From positions 1 through 64,000 of the forward strand of contig CAKTEE010000005.1 in the NCBI GenBank assembly GCA_934546985.1: a DNA stretch of 64,000 nt. Reading direction: 5' to 3'. Position 1 is the stretch's first letter. Each line of letters starts with the position of its first letter. Source of the DNA: an uncultured Eubacteriales bacterium (GTDB lineage: Bacteria > Bacillota > Clostridia > Oscillospirales > Acutalibacteraceae). Both the position numbers and the translations under genes were made by a program. A model generated the notes under the pieces. The model ran no database searches, had not been told where the DNA came from, and was given only the letters and a program-made list of their open reading frames with translations. Of the stretch, positions 50,623-59,960 are shown one piece after another.

Positions 50623-53571
50623 ATGATAAAGCGAAAATGTCCGAAAATATCCACGGTTTTAGTAATTTGTATTTGTCTGTCTTTGATGAATGCTCCTTTT
50701 TCATCTGCCATTGTATTTAACGATGAGGAAACCATAAACGATCCCTATAATCAATTATTTGACGGTGAACCGTATTGGCAATTATATAATTGGACGGAAT
50801 TGATTTCAGAAAACAACCCAAATCCATATAGCCCGCCTCCGGAATATAATCCTCATACTACTGTTATTGACACAACAGATTTTATCAGAGTATCAGAGTC
50901 TCGAACAGAATTTGTCGATGGTTATGGGGCTCCATTTGTGATTAAAGCGATGGGAATAAATATGCCCTCCTGTGTTTCAGGTACCCCGTACAGCACCCTT
51001 TGTTATCATCATAATAAAAGTTCATATGCCCAATTATCGGCTATGGGTTTTAATACTGTCCGTTTTTTGCTAAACATGGATTGGTTTTATCCTCAATCGG
51101 TAGAACCCAGCATGGAAGACGTTTTGAATTGGAATGTTATGGAATACCGTTATAAAAGTTTAGCTGATAAAGCGGAATGTCAGGCAAAGGGCAAACTGCC
51201 GGAAACAAAAATCAATTGGTATTGCGTCGGCTTAGACTGGATTCGCAGAAACATCGAATGGGCAAAAGAATATAATATGAAAGTTATTTTGGATATGCAT
51301 ATTATAAACGGGATTCAAGACAACGGTGTAAACTCCAATAGTATCGTATTTCATAATACAGCGGAAGGCAAAGAAAAGAGACGGCAATTAATTAAAACAT
51401 GGGAAACCATTGCAAATATGGTTTATAATGATAGTACGGTACTTGGATACGGTATATTAAATGAACCGATTATCCCTTTAGTTCCGGATGACAGCGGACA
51501 TCATTTGGGTGGTGATATTATATCCGGTACCGGTGAAAATGAAGCTGTTGCAGAAGAAAAGGTAGACGCTGTAGAGGCAATACATAATACAATTTCACAA
51601 TGGCCGGCACTGATTGAGAAAATTAAATTTGCCATTAGAGGCAATGCGGCAAACACGATTAAACCCAAAGACCCTTATCATATCCTTTTTGTTCAGCCTA
51701 TGCAGGATATAGAAGATGAATATCATCAAAAGCTATCTAACAAATACAACGCAAATTATATTTTAAATTCACAAAAATATAATTTCCGAATCGGCGATGA
51801 TAATGCGGCAGTTGAAGTTCATTTCTACGAACCTTATTATTACAGCCATATTTCCAGAAATCCCATGGAGTACGACGATCCTAATAATTCTGCTGACGTA
51901 TATGTAGAATTAGATCGCGGAGAATATAAAACCAAGGGACTTGTTAATTTTTCTTATCCGAATGAAGACGTCTGTTTGAAAACTGAAAATGCAGAAATTG
52001 ACCCATTTTTTGTCCGCACAGTTTCATCAAATATATTATCTGAAAAATATACGTTTACAAATTCAAAAGGCATTACAATCAGTAGTTCACACCCAGACTA
52101 CCGCAGTTATTTTGTTATGGGCAATAGTATAACTGGAACTCAAATGAGGCGGGGAAAAACACAAAATGGATATAAGCATTTTGTATCTTCACGTTATCAA
52201 TTCAATCCGGATCATAGTCAGGACAATATGGGGATGGTGATATTGTCCGCCGAAAATCTTGGTTCAAACGCAAAAGTATATTTCGACAATATTGTCGTGA
52301 AAGAATACCTTAGCTCAACAAGCACGGACGCAAAGATTCTTTTATCAACAAGTCTCGATTGGTCTTTGGATATTTTCCCATATGCGAATGACGTTGATGC
52401 CGCTTATTATGATAAGGATAACGATATCGGCTGTGTACCGGTTTCCAAATCTATTGATCGGTTTGTAGATGAAAATACTCCAGGATATAATAATGGCGCA
52501 TTTGTTTTGCAGAAAGAAACCGGAAATGTTACGGCAGAACCCGATCTCTTTCATTTTATTCCCGAGAAAGGAAAATATTATACCATTGAGTGTGATGTAA
52601 AATATACCGGCACCAATACAAATGCAGTGATACAGCCTGAACTTCGTTTTTTTGAATGCGATAAAGCGTATGGCTTTAATAAAGATTTCCTTGCCTCCTG
52701 CTTTAAAGATTATCAGGAAAAAGTGGGTACACGCTGGGTCGTTGATAAAAAAAATGGGTGGACCGGTGAATTAGAAGTAAATCCTGTTTTTGTCGGTGAA
52801 TTTGGTGTGGGAAATGTAAATTATATTGATAATAAGGATGACCTTGGCGGCGAACGATGGGCAAAAGATATGATGGAATTGTTTGTAGAGTTTAGTGACG
52901 GGAAAGAAACGTCTGAGTCAGAAGATCGAATTCCCGTGAATTTCTGTTATTTCTTTTATAATTATTATGATTTCGGTTTATATTCATGTAAAAATGGAGA
53001 AGAAATTCAACCCCAAATGTATAATAAGAAGCTGGGAGATTTGTTTGTAAAATATTTAAGAAGGATAAATAATAATGTTGTCATGAAATCGGAAAGTACC
53101 AAGGCAGTTGCAAATGGTTGTGTATCAAATAACAGCTATAATTTTATTAACAGCAGCGGTACAACAATCGCTCCACTTCGTTATATTTGTGAATCACTCG
53201 GCGATTCCGTATACTGGGATAAAATTTCTAACCAAACTGTTGTAACCAATAGCATTACAGGAGAATATTTAACTTTTCGATTAAATCATACGACAGTTAG
53301 AAAATATAATGCTAAAGGAAAGCTACTGGCAATTGCAGAACTTCCGTCAGCGCCAATGCAATTGTCGGATAACAAAACCACTTTTGTACCGCTTAGAGCA
53401 TTTATGGAAATTTTAGGTTATCAAGTGAATTTTAAAACTTTTTCCAATGCAGACTGCGAGAATAGCAATCAATATGGGCAATATATCTGTATATCAACCC
53501 GCAAAAATGCTTTTTCCAATGGTATGGCAGAAGCGTTAATTCAGCAGTATAATGGTTTGAACGCAGGGTAA
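50623..53571 (+). CDS. secreted GH5-like glycoside hydrolase with inserted beta domain and C-terminal stalk-like domain
   Basis: 982 residues, MIKRKCPKISTVLVICICLS (signal peptide); AAAGGAG upstream. Residues 85-290: TIM-barrel start (FVIKAMGINMP, MGFNTVRFLLNMDWF, MKVILDMH), acid/base Glu281 in GYGILNEP, His400 in VEVHFYEPY. Nucleophile Glu726 in VFVGEFGVG. About 410-700 is a beta-rich insert with carbohydrate-binding-like features (AKVYFDNIVVKEY, YYTIECDVKYTG). Residues 830-960 resemble a copper-amine-oxidase N-like stalk domain (TTIAPLRYICESLGDSVYWD, TTFVPLRAFMEILGYQVNF). It likely cuts a beta-linked polysaccharide at the cell surface; the substrate cannot be read. Confidence 0.75.
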   Translation: MIKRKCPKISTVLVICICLSLMNAPFSSAIVFNDEETINDPYNQLFDGEPYWQLYNWTELISENNPNPYSPPPEYNPHTTVIDTTDFIRVSESRTEFVDGYGAPFVIKAMGINMPSCVSGTPYSTLCYHHNKSSYAQLSAMGFNTVRFLLNMDWFYPQSVEPSMEDVLNWNVMEYRYKSLADKAECQAKGKLPETKINWYCVGLDWIRRNIEWAKEYNMKVILDMHIINGIQDNGVNSNSIVFHNTAEGKEKRRQLIKTWETIANMVYNDSTVLGYGILNEPIIPLVPDDSGHHLGGDIISGTGENEAVAEEKVDAVEAIHNTISQWPALIEKIKFAIRGNAANTIKPKDPYHILFVQPMQDIEDEYHQKLSNKYNANYILNSQKYNFRIGDDNAAVEVHFYEPYYYSHISRNPMEYDDPNNSADVYVELDRGEYKTKGLVNFSYPNEDVCLKTENAEIDPFFVRTVSSNILSEKYTFTNSKGITISSSHPDYRSYFVMGNSITGTQMRRGKTQNGYKHFVSSRYQFNPDHSQDNMGMVILSAENLGSNAKVYFDNIVVKEYLSSTSTDAKILLSTSLDWSLDIFPYANDVDAAYYDKDNDIGCVPVSKSIDRFVDENTPGYNNGAFVLQKETGNVTAEPDLFHFIPEKGKYYTIECDVKYTGTNTNAVIQPELRFFECDKAYGFNKDFLASCFKDYQEKVGTRWVVDKKNGWTGELEVNPVFVGEFGVGNVNYIDNKDDLGGERWAKDMMELFVEFSDGKETSESEDRIPVNFCYFFYNYYDFGLYSCKNGEEIQPQMYNKKLGDLFVKYLRRINNNVVMKSESTKAVANGCVSNNSYNFINSSGTTIAPLRYICESLGDSVYWDKISNQTVVTNSITGEYLTFRLNHTTVRKYNAKGKLLAIAELPSAPMQLSDNKTTFVPLRAFMEILGYQVNFKTFSNADCENSNQYGQYICISTRKNAFSNGMAEALIQQYNGLNAG

Positions 53572-53924
53572 AACGGTGAAAGACGAATTATAATTTGTTT
53601 TTATCCCAACAAAAAAAGCGGCAATAAAAGGCTTGTAATACCCAGCAATTAATGAAGTATATTGTGCTATAGTCAAGTAAATGGACACAAAATCAGCAGA
53701 AATAAATGTCCTTCGTTTTTACGAAGGACATTTATTTTTTTATTGAAAAATCAATTTCGCGACAGTTATAGTACGACATGTGGTTTTACAACAATAATAT
53801 TCTTAAAAAACATGTCATTTTATAATACAAAAAGTATGATATAATAGAAATAAGAAATAAAATGAACTGATAATGGTAGCACATAAATATTAAAATAGCA
53901 GCTATAGCTTTAGGAGGGATAACC
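53572..53924. other. intergenic region with a terminator
   Basis: About 350 bases holding a terminator at 53701-53741 and a TATAAT at about 53838 that may serve the next genes. A stretch near 53672-53700 (AGTCAAGTAAATGGACAC) is reminiscent of an insertion-sequence end, but there is no transposase. Confidence 0.4.
53701..53741 (+). terminator. terminator after the GH5-like gene
   Basis: A 16-bp perfect stem (AATAAATGTCCTTCGT and complement) with a 4-base T loop and a downstream T-run. Confidence 0.85.
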
Positions 53925-55247
53925 ATGATGGTAAAAGGCTATCAGAAAATGAATGTTTACGATGCTGTGCAGGAACGGTTTCACTATCTGTTTCGTGAAT
54001 TTGAAAACATTTATGTATCCTTCAGCGGCGGCAAAGACAGCGGCGTTTTACTGAACCTGCTGCTGGATTTCAAACGGAAATACTATCCGGAACGCAGGAT
54101 TGGTGTATTTCATCAGGATTTTGAAGCCCAATATACTGTAACCACAGACTATGTTACAAGAACCTTCAAAGCACTTGAAAAAGAGTGCGATTTGTATTGG
54201 GTTTGCCTGCCAATGGCAACCAGAACAGCACTCAGCAGTTATGAAATGTACTGGTACCCATGGGATGACACCAAGAAGGAACTTTGGATCCGTCCGCAGC
54301 CGGCACATCCGTATGTAATCACGATTGATAAGCCATTTCATCATTATCGCTATCGAATGCATCAGGAAGATCTTGCAAAACAATTCGGGCGCTTTTATAA
54401 AGAAGTGCATGGTAATGGAAAAACAGTATGTTTGCTTGGCATCCGAACAGACGAATCTTTACACAGATACAATGGCATTGTAAATAAGAAACACGGATAT
54501 AACGGAAAATGCTGGATTTCCAAACAGTTCAAAGATGTATGGAATGCCTCGCCGCTTTACGACTGGTCAAACAGGGATATATGGGTAGCAAATTGTCGGT
54601 TTCACTACGATTACAATGCTCTTTATGACCTATATTATAAAGCAGGGCTGAAAATTGACCAAATGCGAGTGGCATCGCCTTTCAACGATTACTCTAAAGA
54701 TGCTCTGAATTTATACCGTGTGATTGATCCTGAAATCTGGACAAAACTTGTAGGAAGGGTCAGAGGAGCTAACTTTGGCTGCATTTACGGAAAATCCAAA
54801 GCAATGGGATACCGAAACATTACACTGCCGGAAGGACACACATGGGAATCCTATACCAAATTTTTATTGGATACGCTGCCGGCTAAGCTTCGTAATAATT
54901 ATATAAAAAAATTTAAAACGTCTATCCAATTCTGGCATAAAACCGGCGGCGGATTAGAAGAAAATGTCATTCAGGAATTAATTGAGCATGGGTATCACAT
55001 CCAACGTAACGGTGTATCTAATTATACACTGATGAAAAATACAAGAATTGTGTTTGTTGGTGCAATTCCTGATGATACCGATGATATCAAATCTACAAAA
55101 GATATCCCCAGCTGGAAAAGAATGTGTTACTGCATTTTAAAAAACGACCATACTTGCCGTTTTATGGGTTTTGGCATGACAAAGCAGGAACAGGAACGAG
55201 TACATAAAATCAAGCAAAAATATGGAGAGATGATTGATGACAAATAA
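53925..55247 (+). CDS. IbrA-like PAPS-reductase-family protein (DUF3440)
   Basis: 440 residues; AGGAGG 7 bases upstream of ATG 53925. N-type ATP pyrophosphatase motif SFSGGKDSGVLLNLLL near residue 32, FHQDFEAQY, and the C-terminal DUF3440 part (VASPFNDYSKDALNLYRVIDP, ANFGCIYGKSKAMGYRNI, SWKRMCYCILKNDH). Matches the E. coli IbrA/YbdN family. The biochemical reaction is unknown; relatives activate an oxygen or nitrogen with AMP before sulfur insertion. It is coupled to an IbrB-like ParB gene, whose start lies 11 bases inside the end of this gene. Confidence 0.85.
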   Translation: MMVKGYQKMNVYDAVQERFHYLFREFENIYVSFSGGKDSGVLLNLLLDFKRKYYPERRIGVFHQDFEAQYTVTTDYVTRTFKALEKECDLYWVCLPMATRTALSSYEMYWYPWDDTKKELWIRPQPAHPYVITIDKPFHHYRYRMHQEDLAKQFGRFYKEVHGNGKTVCLLGIRTDESLHRYNGIVNKKHGYNGKCWISKQFKDVWNASPLYDWSNRDIWVANCRFHYDYNALYDLYYKAGLKIDQMRVASPFNDYSKDALNLYRVIDPEIWTKLVGRVRGANFGCIYGKSKAMGYRNITLPEGHTWESYTKFLLDTLPAKLRNNYIKKFKTSIQFWHKTGGGLEENVIQELIEHGYHIQRNGVSNYTLMKNTRIVFVGAIPDDTDDIKSTKDIPSWKRMCYCILKNDHTCRFMGFGMTKQEQERVHKIKQKYGEMIDDK

Positions 55248-55779
55248 CGAATTTAAAAGCCCCGTTTATAATATTATCGCTGTACCATTTGAAAAAATTG
55301 TACCAAATACTTATAATCCAAACAGCGTAGCACCTCCGGAAATGGAACTGCTTTATGACAGCATTAAAGAAGATGGTTATACAATGCCTATTGTATGTTA
55401 TTATTCTAAAAAGAAAGATTTGTATGCAATTGTAGACGGGTTCCATCGCTGGCGTGTAATGAAAGAGCATTCTGATATTTATGAACGTGAACATGGAATG
55501 ATGCCGGTCTGCGTCATTAACAAACCGCTTTCAAGCCGTATGGCAAGTACAGTTCGCCATAATCGCGCACGCGGCTCTCATGACGTGGATTTAATGAGCA
55601 ATATTATTAAAGAACTGCATGAACTTGGCAGAAGCGATGCATGGATATCCAAACATCTCGGCATGGATAAAGATGAGATTTTACGTCTCAAACAGATTAC
55701 AGGTCTTGCCGCATTATTTAAAGATATAAAATTCGGGCAGGCATGGAAACCAGTAGAAGAAATAAATAAAACAGAGTAA
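55237..55779 (+). CDS. IbrB-like ParB/sulfiredoxin-fold protein
   Basis: 180 residues from ATG 55237, with GGAGAG about 8 bases upstream inside the previous gene. ParB-N features: YNIIAVPFEKIVPNTYNPNSVA, YDSIKEDGYTMPIV, VDGFHRWRVM (the ParB/Srx phosphate motif) and RHNRARGSHDVDLMSNII; the C-terminus is a short HTH-like helix pair (RSDAWISKHLGMDKDEILRLKQ). IbrB and YbdM are its E. coli relatives and always pair with IbrA/YbdN. Together they are proposed to regulate or modify nucleic acid, unproven. Confidence 0.85.
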   Translation: MTNNEFKSPVYNIIAVPFEKIVPNTYNPNSVAPPEMELLYDSIKEDGYTMPIVCYYSKKKDLYAIVDGFHRWRVMKEHSDIYEREHGMMPVCVINKPLSSRMASTVRHNRARGSHDVDLMSNIIKELHELGRSDAWISKHLGMDKDEILRLKQITGLAALFKDIKFGQAWKPVEEINKTE

Positions 55780-55983
55780 ACATCATCAATCCCACTCTAA
55801 AAACAACAGCAGAAAATATTCTTGCTAAATGATGGAAAAATTATTGTATTTTCGGATTGATAGGATGGGCTAAACCAATACAATTTTGTTTTCGCCGAAT
55901 TTCTGCAAAACAAAATAGAAATAAAAATTTTAACATCTTAAGCATACTTATTAGTAAAACTTTAACATATCAAGTGATTTTTG

Positions 55984-56012
55984 TTGACTTAAGTGAATAA
56001 ATGTAGTATTAT
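55984..56012 (+). promoter_or_regulatory. promoter of the first acyltransferase gene
   Basis: TTGACT, 17-base spacer, TATTAT (56007-56012). Confidence 0.55.
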
Positions 56013-56054
56013 TATTTCATAGATAAAGTATCACTTTCAAAGGATAGTGAATTT

Positions 56055-57197
56055 ATGAATCAAAATTACACCAAAACTTTAAAGCCATCGATTTTTCATA
56101 ATAGGGTGCTATGGGTTGATGTTCTTAAAATGTTAGGCATGTGGGGAATTTATATCAGTCATTTTATGGAATCAGGCGGAAGAATTTATCATTTTACTTT
56201 TACTTTTTTAGCTGAACTATTCTTTTTAATGTCCGGTTTTTTTGTATCATGGGATAAGGATGAAAAAATTCTGCCTTTTATTTGGAAAAAATTTAAACAT
56301 ATCATGATTCCTTATTTCTGTTTTTCATTCTTATATGAATTGATTGCAGTTTTATCCAATGGCATCGGACCCGGAAAGTTATATGAAGACAGTAAAATGA
56401 TTTTTTTAGGAATACGTACAACGCTTCCTGCACCGGCGCTATGGTTTCTTCCATGCCTTTTTGTTATAACGGTTTTATACCGCATTGCGATGCAAATTTG
56501 TCGTAAAAACAAATATATCGTATTAGCAATCACGTTTGTTATTGCCTGTGTTTATCCTTATCAAAGCCCATCATGGTTTTGGAATCTGGACAGCGCTTTA
56601 AAATTTATGGTTTTCTTTGCACTTGGTCCGGTTGTATTCCCTCTCATTAATAAAATATCATCCAGCACAAAATGCGGAGGGAAAACACTTTTAAAAAAAC
56701 TAATAACCCTAATTGTAACGGCATGCTGTTTTGCTTTTACTATACTCGTATATTTCACTAATATTGATATTATCTGGCAATATTTTCCTGTACAGCTTCC
56801 CGGCATATTGTATCGGCTTTATAGAATAATTGCAGCGGCAGTTATTATTGTTCCATTTATACAGTTTGCCTTGATATTACAAGAGATTCCATTACTTTCT
56901 AAAATCGGGAAACAATCGTTGATTTTATGTGGTACGGAAACTGCAACGAAAGTACTGCTATCGGGCTTTTTATCAATTTTTGGTGTTACAGTTCAGCTTA
57001 CTTCTACCTTAGCAACGGTTTTATATGCCATGTTATGTTTAATTACATCATATTTTATATTCGTACCATTATTTCAGAAATACATGCCTTGGATGTTAGG
57101 CTGTTGGAAAAGTAAGACCAAAAATCTAAAAAATATCGCGGATAGAAAATCAGAAGAGCCTATAGTAACTGAAAAAGAGAAAATACTGTCACACTAA
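56055..57197 (+). CDS. acyltransferase family 3 membrane protein (tandem copy 1)
   Basis: 380 residues, AAAGGA upstream. About ten hydrophobic segments. AT3 features: WVDVLKMLGMWGIYISHFME near the N-terminus (His for catalysis), FFLMSGFFVSWDKDE, GIRTTLPAPALWFLPCLFV and FWNLDSALKFMVFFALG. It transfers acetyl or other acyl groups to surface sugars or lipids in the membrane. The C-terminal 25 residues are charged. Closely related to the following gene. Confidence 0.85.
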   Translation: MNQNYTKTLKPSIFHNRVLWVDVLKMLGMWGIYISHFMESGGRIYHFTFTFLAELFFLMSGFFVSWDKDEKILPFIWKKFKHIMIPYFCFSFLYELIAVLSNGIGPGKLYEDSKMIFLGIRTTLPAPALWFLPCLFVITVLYRIAMQICRKNKYIVLAITFVIACVYPYQSPSWFWNLDSALKFMVFFALGPVVFPLINKISSSTKCGGKTLLKKLITLIVTACCFAFTILVYFTNIDIIWQYFPVQLPGILYRLYRIIAAAVIIVPFIQFALILQEIPLLSKIGKQSLILCGTETATKVLLSGFLSIFGVTVQLTSTLATVLYAMLCLITSYFIFVPLFQKYMPWMLGCWKSKTKNLKNIADRKSEEPIVTEKEKILSH

Positions 57198-57230
57198 CTT
57201 TTGTTATTTGTTAATAGGAAAATATTTATT

Positions 57231-57262
57231 TAGCCCTGAGTAATAGATTTTACTCAGGGCTA
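57231..57262 (+). terminator. stem-loop after acyltransferase copy 1
   Basis: A 13-bp perfect stem (TAGCCCTGAGTAA/TTACTCAGGGCTA), 6-base loop; no T-run. It directly abuts the promoter of the next gene. Confidence 0.5.
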
Positions 57263-57291
57263 TCGACAGTTTCATAAAAATATTGTATAAT
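57263..57291 (+). promoter_or_regulatory. promoter of acyltransferase copy 2
   Basis: TCGACA (57263-57268), 17-base spacer, TATAAT (57286-57291). Confidence 0.65.
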
Positions 57292-57370
57292 CAATATCAA
57301 TAAATTTTTGCTCATAAAAAGTCGAAAAGTGTATATTTTCTTCTTTTGTAATTTGAAAAGGATTTTGATT

Positions 57371-58423
57371 ATGCAGGAACAAATAACAGTTCTTCAACCG
57401 CCAATTTCAAAAAATAGAATTCAGTGGATTGATATCCTAAAAATTATAGGTATGTTTGAAATATATCTTTTTCACAATTTATCGCCGGATAGTCCGCCGC
57501 GTTCCTTTTTTTTCGTATTTTTTGTTGAAATGTTTTTTCTGATGTCTGGATTTTTTTCTGATAGAAAAAAAGAAGAATCATTTCTATCTTTTGTCTGGAA
57601 GAAATTTAAGGCTATTATGATTCCATATTTTTCGTTCGCTGTATTATGTGAATCTATTTTATTATTCAACAATGAATATAATCTTCATCAACTGCTTGCA
57701 GATGGTAAACATTATTTATTTGGCATACGAACCACCTTGCCTGCACAAACTTTATGGTTCCTTCCATGCTTATTTCTGATTTCTGTTATTTACCGTGCGT
57801 TACTGACATTATTACGCAATAAGTATATTGTTTTTGCAGCAGCATTTGTTATCTCATGGCTTTTTCCCTATTCAAATCCTTCGTGGTTTTGGAATTTGGA
57901 CAGTGCACTGAAATATTTAGTTTTTTATGCCTTGGGACACTTGGCTTATTCATGGATTATGAATTGCCGTTTTAAGAAGCTAAAATTAAAAGGTAAGCTT
58001 ATTTATGTTGCTTTAGTTCTTACCGCATTGTGCTACGCTGTATTTGCATATATTGATAATATTTATTTTCCGTTTATCTTTTTTAATATACAGCTTCCTT
58101 CTATTATTCTCAATGTGTATAAAATGTTTGCAGCAGTTATTATTATTTTTTTGCATATACAATTAGCGTTATTATTAGAAAATATTCAGATATTATCAAA
58201 ACTTGGCAAATATACGTTGATATTTTGCGGGACAGAAACCGTTTCCAATTTACTCGTTACTGCGTTTTTATCAGTTTTTGGTGTAACAGTTTACTTAACC
58301 TCACCATTATCTACGGCTCTATTTTCAGCTATTTGCATGGCTTTTTCTTGGTTTGTGTTTATACCATTATTTGACCGGTATTTACCTTGGGCATTGGGGA
58401 AATGGAAACATACTGAAAATTAA
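57371..58423 (+). CDS. acyltransferase family 3 membrane protein (tandem copy 2)
   Basis: 350 residues from ATG 57371 (MQEQITVLQPPISKNRIQWID); AAGGA about 9 bases upstream; the earlier TTG frame has no site. Same architecture as copy 1: DILKIIGMFEIYLFHNLSP (His), MSGFFSDRKKEE, GIRTTLPAQTLWFLPCLFLI and WFWNLDSALKYLVFYALGH. By eye about half the residues match copy 1, so this is an old tandem duplication, each with its own promoter. Confidence 0.85.
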   Translation: MQEQITVLQPPISKNRIQWIDILKIIGMFEIYLFHNLSPDSPPRSFFFVFFVEMFFLMSGFFSDRKKEESFLSFVWKKFKAIMIPYFSFAVLCESILLFNNEYNLHQLLADGKHYLFGIRTTLPAQTLWFLPCLFLISVIYRALLTLLRNKYIVFAAAFVISWLFPYSNPSWFWNLDSALKYLVFYALGHLAYSWIMNCRFKKLKLKGKLIYVALVLTALCYAVFAYIDNIYFPFIFFNIQLPSIILNVYKMFAAVIIIFLHIQLALLLENIQILSKLGKYTLIFCGTETVSNLLVTAFLSVFGVTVYLTSPLSTALFSAICMAFSWFVFIPLFDRYLPWALGKWKHTEN

Positions 58424-58737
58424 AAATGATTTCTGTTCTGAAATACATTTTACTTAATATCAGATATACACAGTAGACAAAACACTGTGTTTCCACTGAA
58501 TACTCTTCTTTTATTAAATAAGCGGTATATTCTTTCTTAAAAGAAATCATGGCATCTGCACAAATATTTTTCTCTTCTAAATACAGAAAAACCGCCAATC
58601 CAGTTTGAGATTGGCGGTTTAATTGTATGAACAACGCCAACACGCAGCCGATATCACTTAAATACCGCTGGTATTGTTTACCATTATAAGATCATTATTC
58701 ATTCCACGTTTTTTAGACGTGATATTTATTTTTCTTT
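58424..58737. other. intergenic region between converging genes
   Basis: About 310 bases. It contains the terminator described below and no supportable gene; the minus-strand frame crossing it lacks a ribosome site. Confidence 0.4.
58579..58620 (-). terminator. terminator of the exporter permease transcript
   Basis: A 12-bp perfect stem (AAACCGCCAATC/GATTGGCGGTTT), 8-base loop. On the minus strand it is followed by TTTCTGTATTT, so it ends the permease unit. Confidence 0.75.
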
Positions 58738-59946
58738 TTATTCCTGCCGCAGCGCATCTATTGGCTGAAGCATTGCCGCTTTTTTGGCAGGAATGATTCC
58801 ACAGATAATTCCCACAAGGCTGGAAAAAAGTGGAATTAAAATGAAATTCACGATACGAAAAGCTGGTGATATTCCAATTAAAGGAATAATCAACCAAGAA
58901 AATATAATGCCGAGAATTATTCCTACCATACTACCCATCAAGCAAAGTATCACTGATTCCAAAAGAAACTGAAATAAAATTGTCTGAGTACGTGCCCCCA
59001 TCGCTTTCCTAATACCAATTTCCTTTGCTCGCTGATGCACAGACAATAGCATAATACTCATAACGCCGATACCGCTCAACAATAATACAACCATCGTGAC
59101 AATCATGCCAAAAGAAAAAAATAATGATTGAATTTGGTTCATCATATCCATATATTGTGCAACATGATTGGCTTGATAAATATTCTTATCCTGATTATTA
59201 TGTCTAACTCCGAGATATTGTTCTGCAACATCTGCCGTTTGTTCCATAAGAGAGGCATCATCTACAACAAGATAGCAGGAGTCTGTACGTTCTTCTCCTC
59301 CAATTGTATTTAACAATGTAGTTGCAGGTATGGATAAAAAACTCTCCTGCGTATTGGTTAATAAAGAAGCGTCATTTTTTTCCGTCAGACCGACAATAGT
59401 CAGCCGCATACGCTTTGAGGAAACAGTAACTTCTATGCTCTGCCCCACTGCGTTTTCAAAGCCAAAAATTTCTTTTGCAGCACGTTTATCAAGTACTGCA
59501 ACCTGCCGTGCATTATCAAATTCATCTTCGGTAAAAAAGCGTCCGGCAGATATTTTATAATTCATCACGTGCGCTAAATCTGCATTACCTGCAAGGATAG
59601 TTAACGGAGTTCCCTGATAAAACGGTTCTGTCTTACCCTCCCCATTCAAGCGATAAATCGGGGTTGCATATGTGACAGACGCAATGTTTGACTTTAACAG
59701 CCGAACATCTTCAAAAGTTATCCTGTCCGCTTTTGTCGAAACTTCCGGTGCAACAGTTATATAGAGAGTATTCACTCCTACGCCTTCAAACTCTTTCTTC
59801 ACATAATTGCGGCTCCCCTGACCTATAGAAACTACCACAAACATGCAGCATATCCCTGCGGCCACTGCCAATATAATTAAAATAGAACGCAATCGATTTT
59901 GTTTTAAATTATGCACAGATATCCTAATATTTTCACGTAAATTCAC
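58738..59946 (-). CDS. MacB/FtsX-type ABC transporter permease
   Basis: 402 residues from a GTG at 59946 (GGAGG 7 bases upstream). N-terminal MacB_PCD region (MNLRENIRISVHNLKQNRLRS, helix to residue 40), a periplasmic-type loop, then three helices of the FtsX domain (GIGVMSIMLLSVHQRAKEIGIRKAMGAR) and LQPIDALRQE at the end. It would need a separate ATPase, which is missing. It lies 14 bases after the adaptor gene. Confidence 0.88.
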   Translation of the reverse strand: MNLRENIRISVHNLKQNRLRSILIILAVAAGICCMFVVVSIGQGSRNYVKKEFEGVGVNTLYITVAPEVSTKADRITFEDVRLLKSNIASVTYATPIYRLNGEGKTEPFYQGTPLTILAGNADLAHVMNYKISAGRFFTEDEFDNARQVAVLDKRAAKEIFGFENAVGQSIEVTVSSKRMRLTIVGLTEKNDASLLTNTQESFLSIPATTLLNTIGGEERTDSCYLVVDDASLMEQTADVAEQYLGVRHNNQDKNIYQANHVAQYMDMMNQIQSLFFSFGMIVTMVVLLLSGIGVMSIMLLSVHQRAKEIGIRKAMGARTQTILFQFLLESVILCLMGSMVGIILGIIFSWLIIPLIGISPAFRIVNFILIPLFSSLVGIICGIIPAKKAAMLQPIDALRQE

Positions 59947-59960
59947 AGCCCTGCCTCCAC

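Noticed and set aside
53660..53700. Insertion-sequence end
   Set aside because: The bases resemble an IS terminus, but there is no transposase, matching inverted repeat or target duplication, so it is not called.
58359..58643. 94-residue minus-strand frame between acyltransferase 2 and the permease
   Set aside because: It crosses the permease terminator and the end of the acyltransferase gene and lacks a ribosome site.
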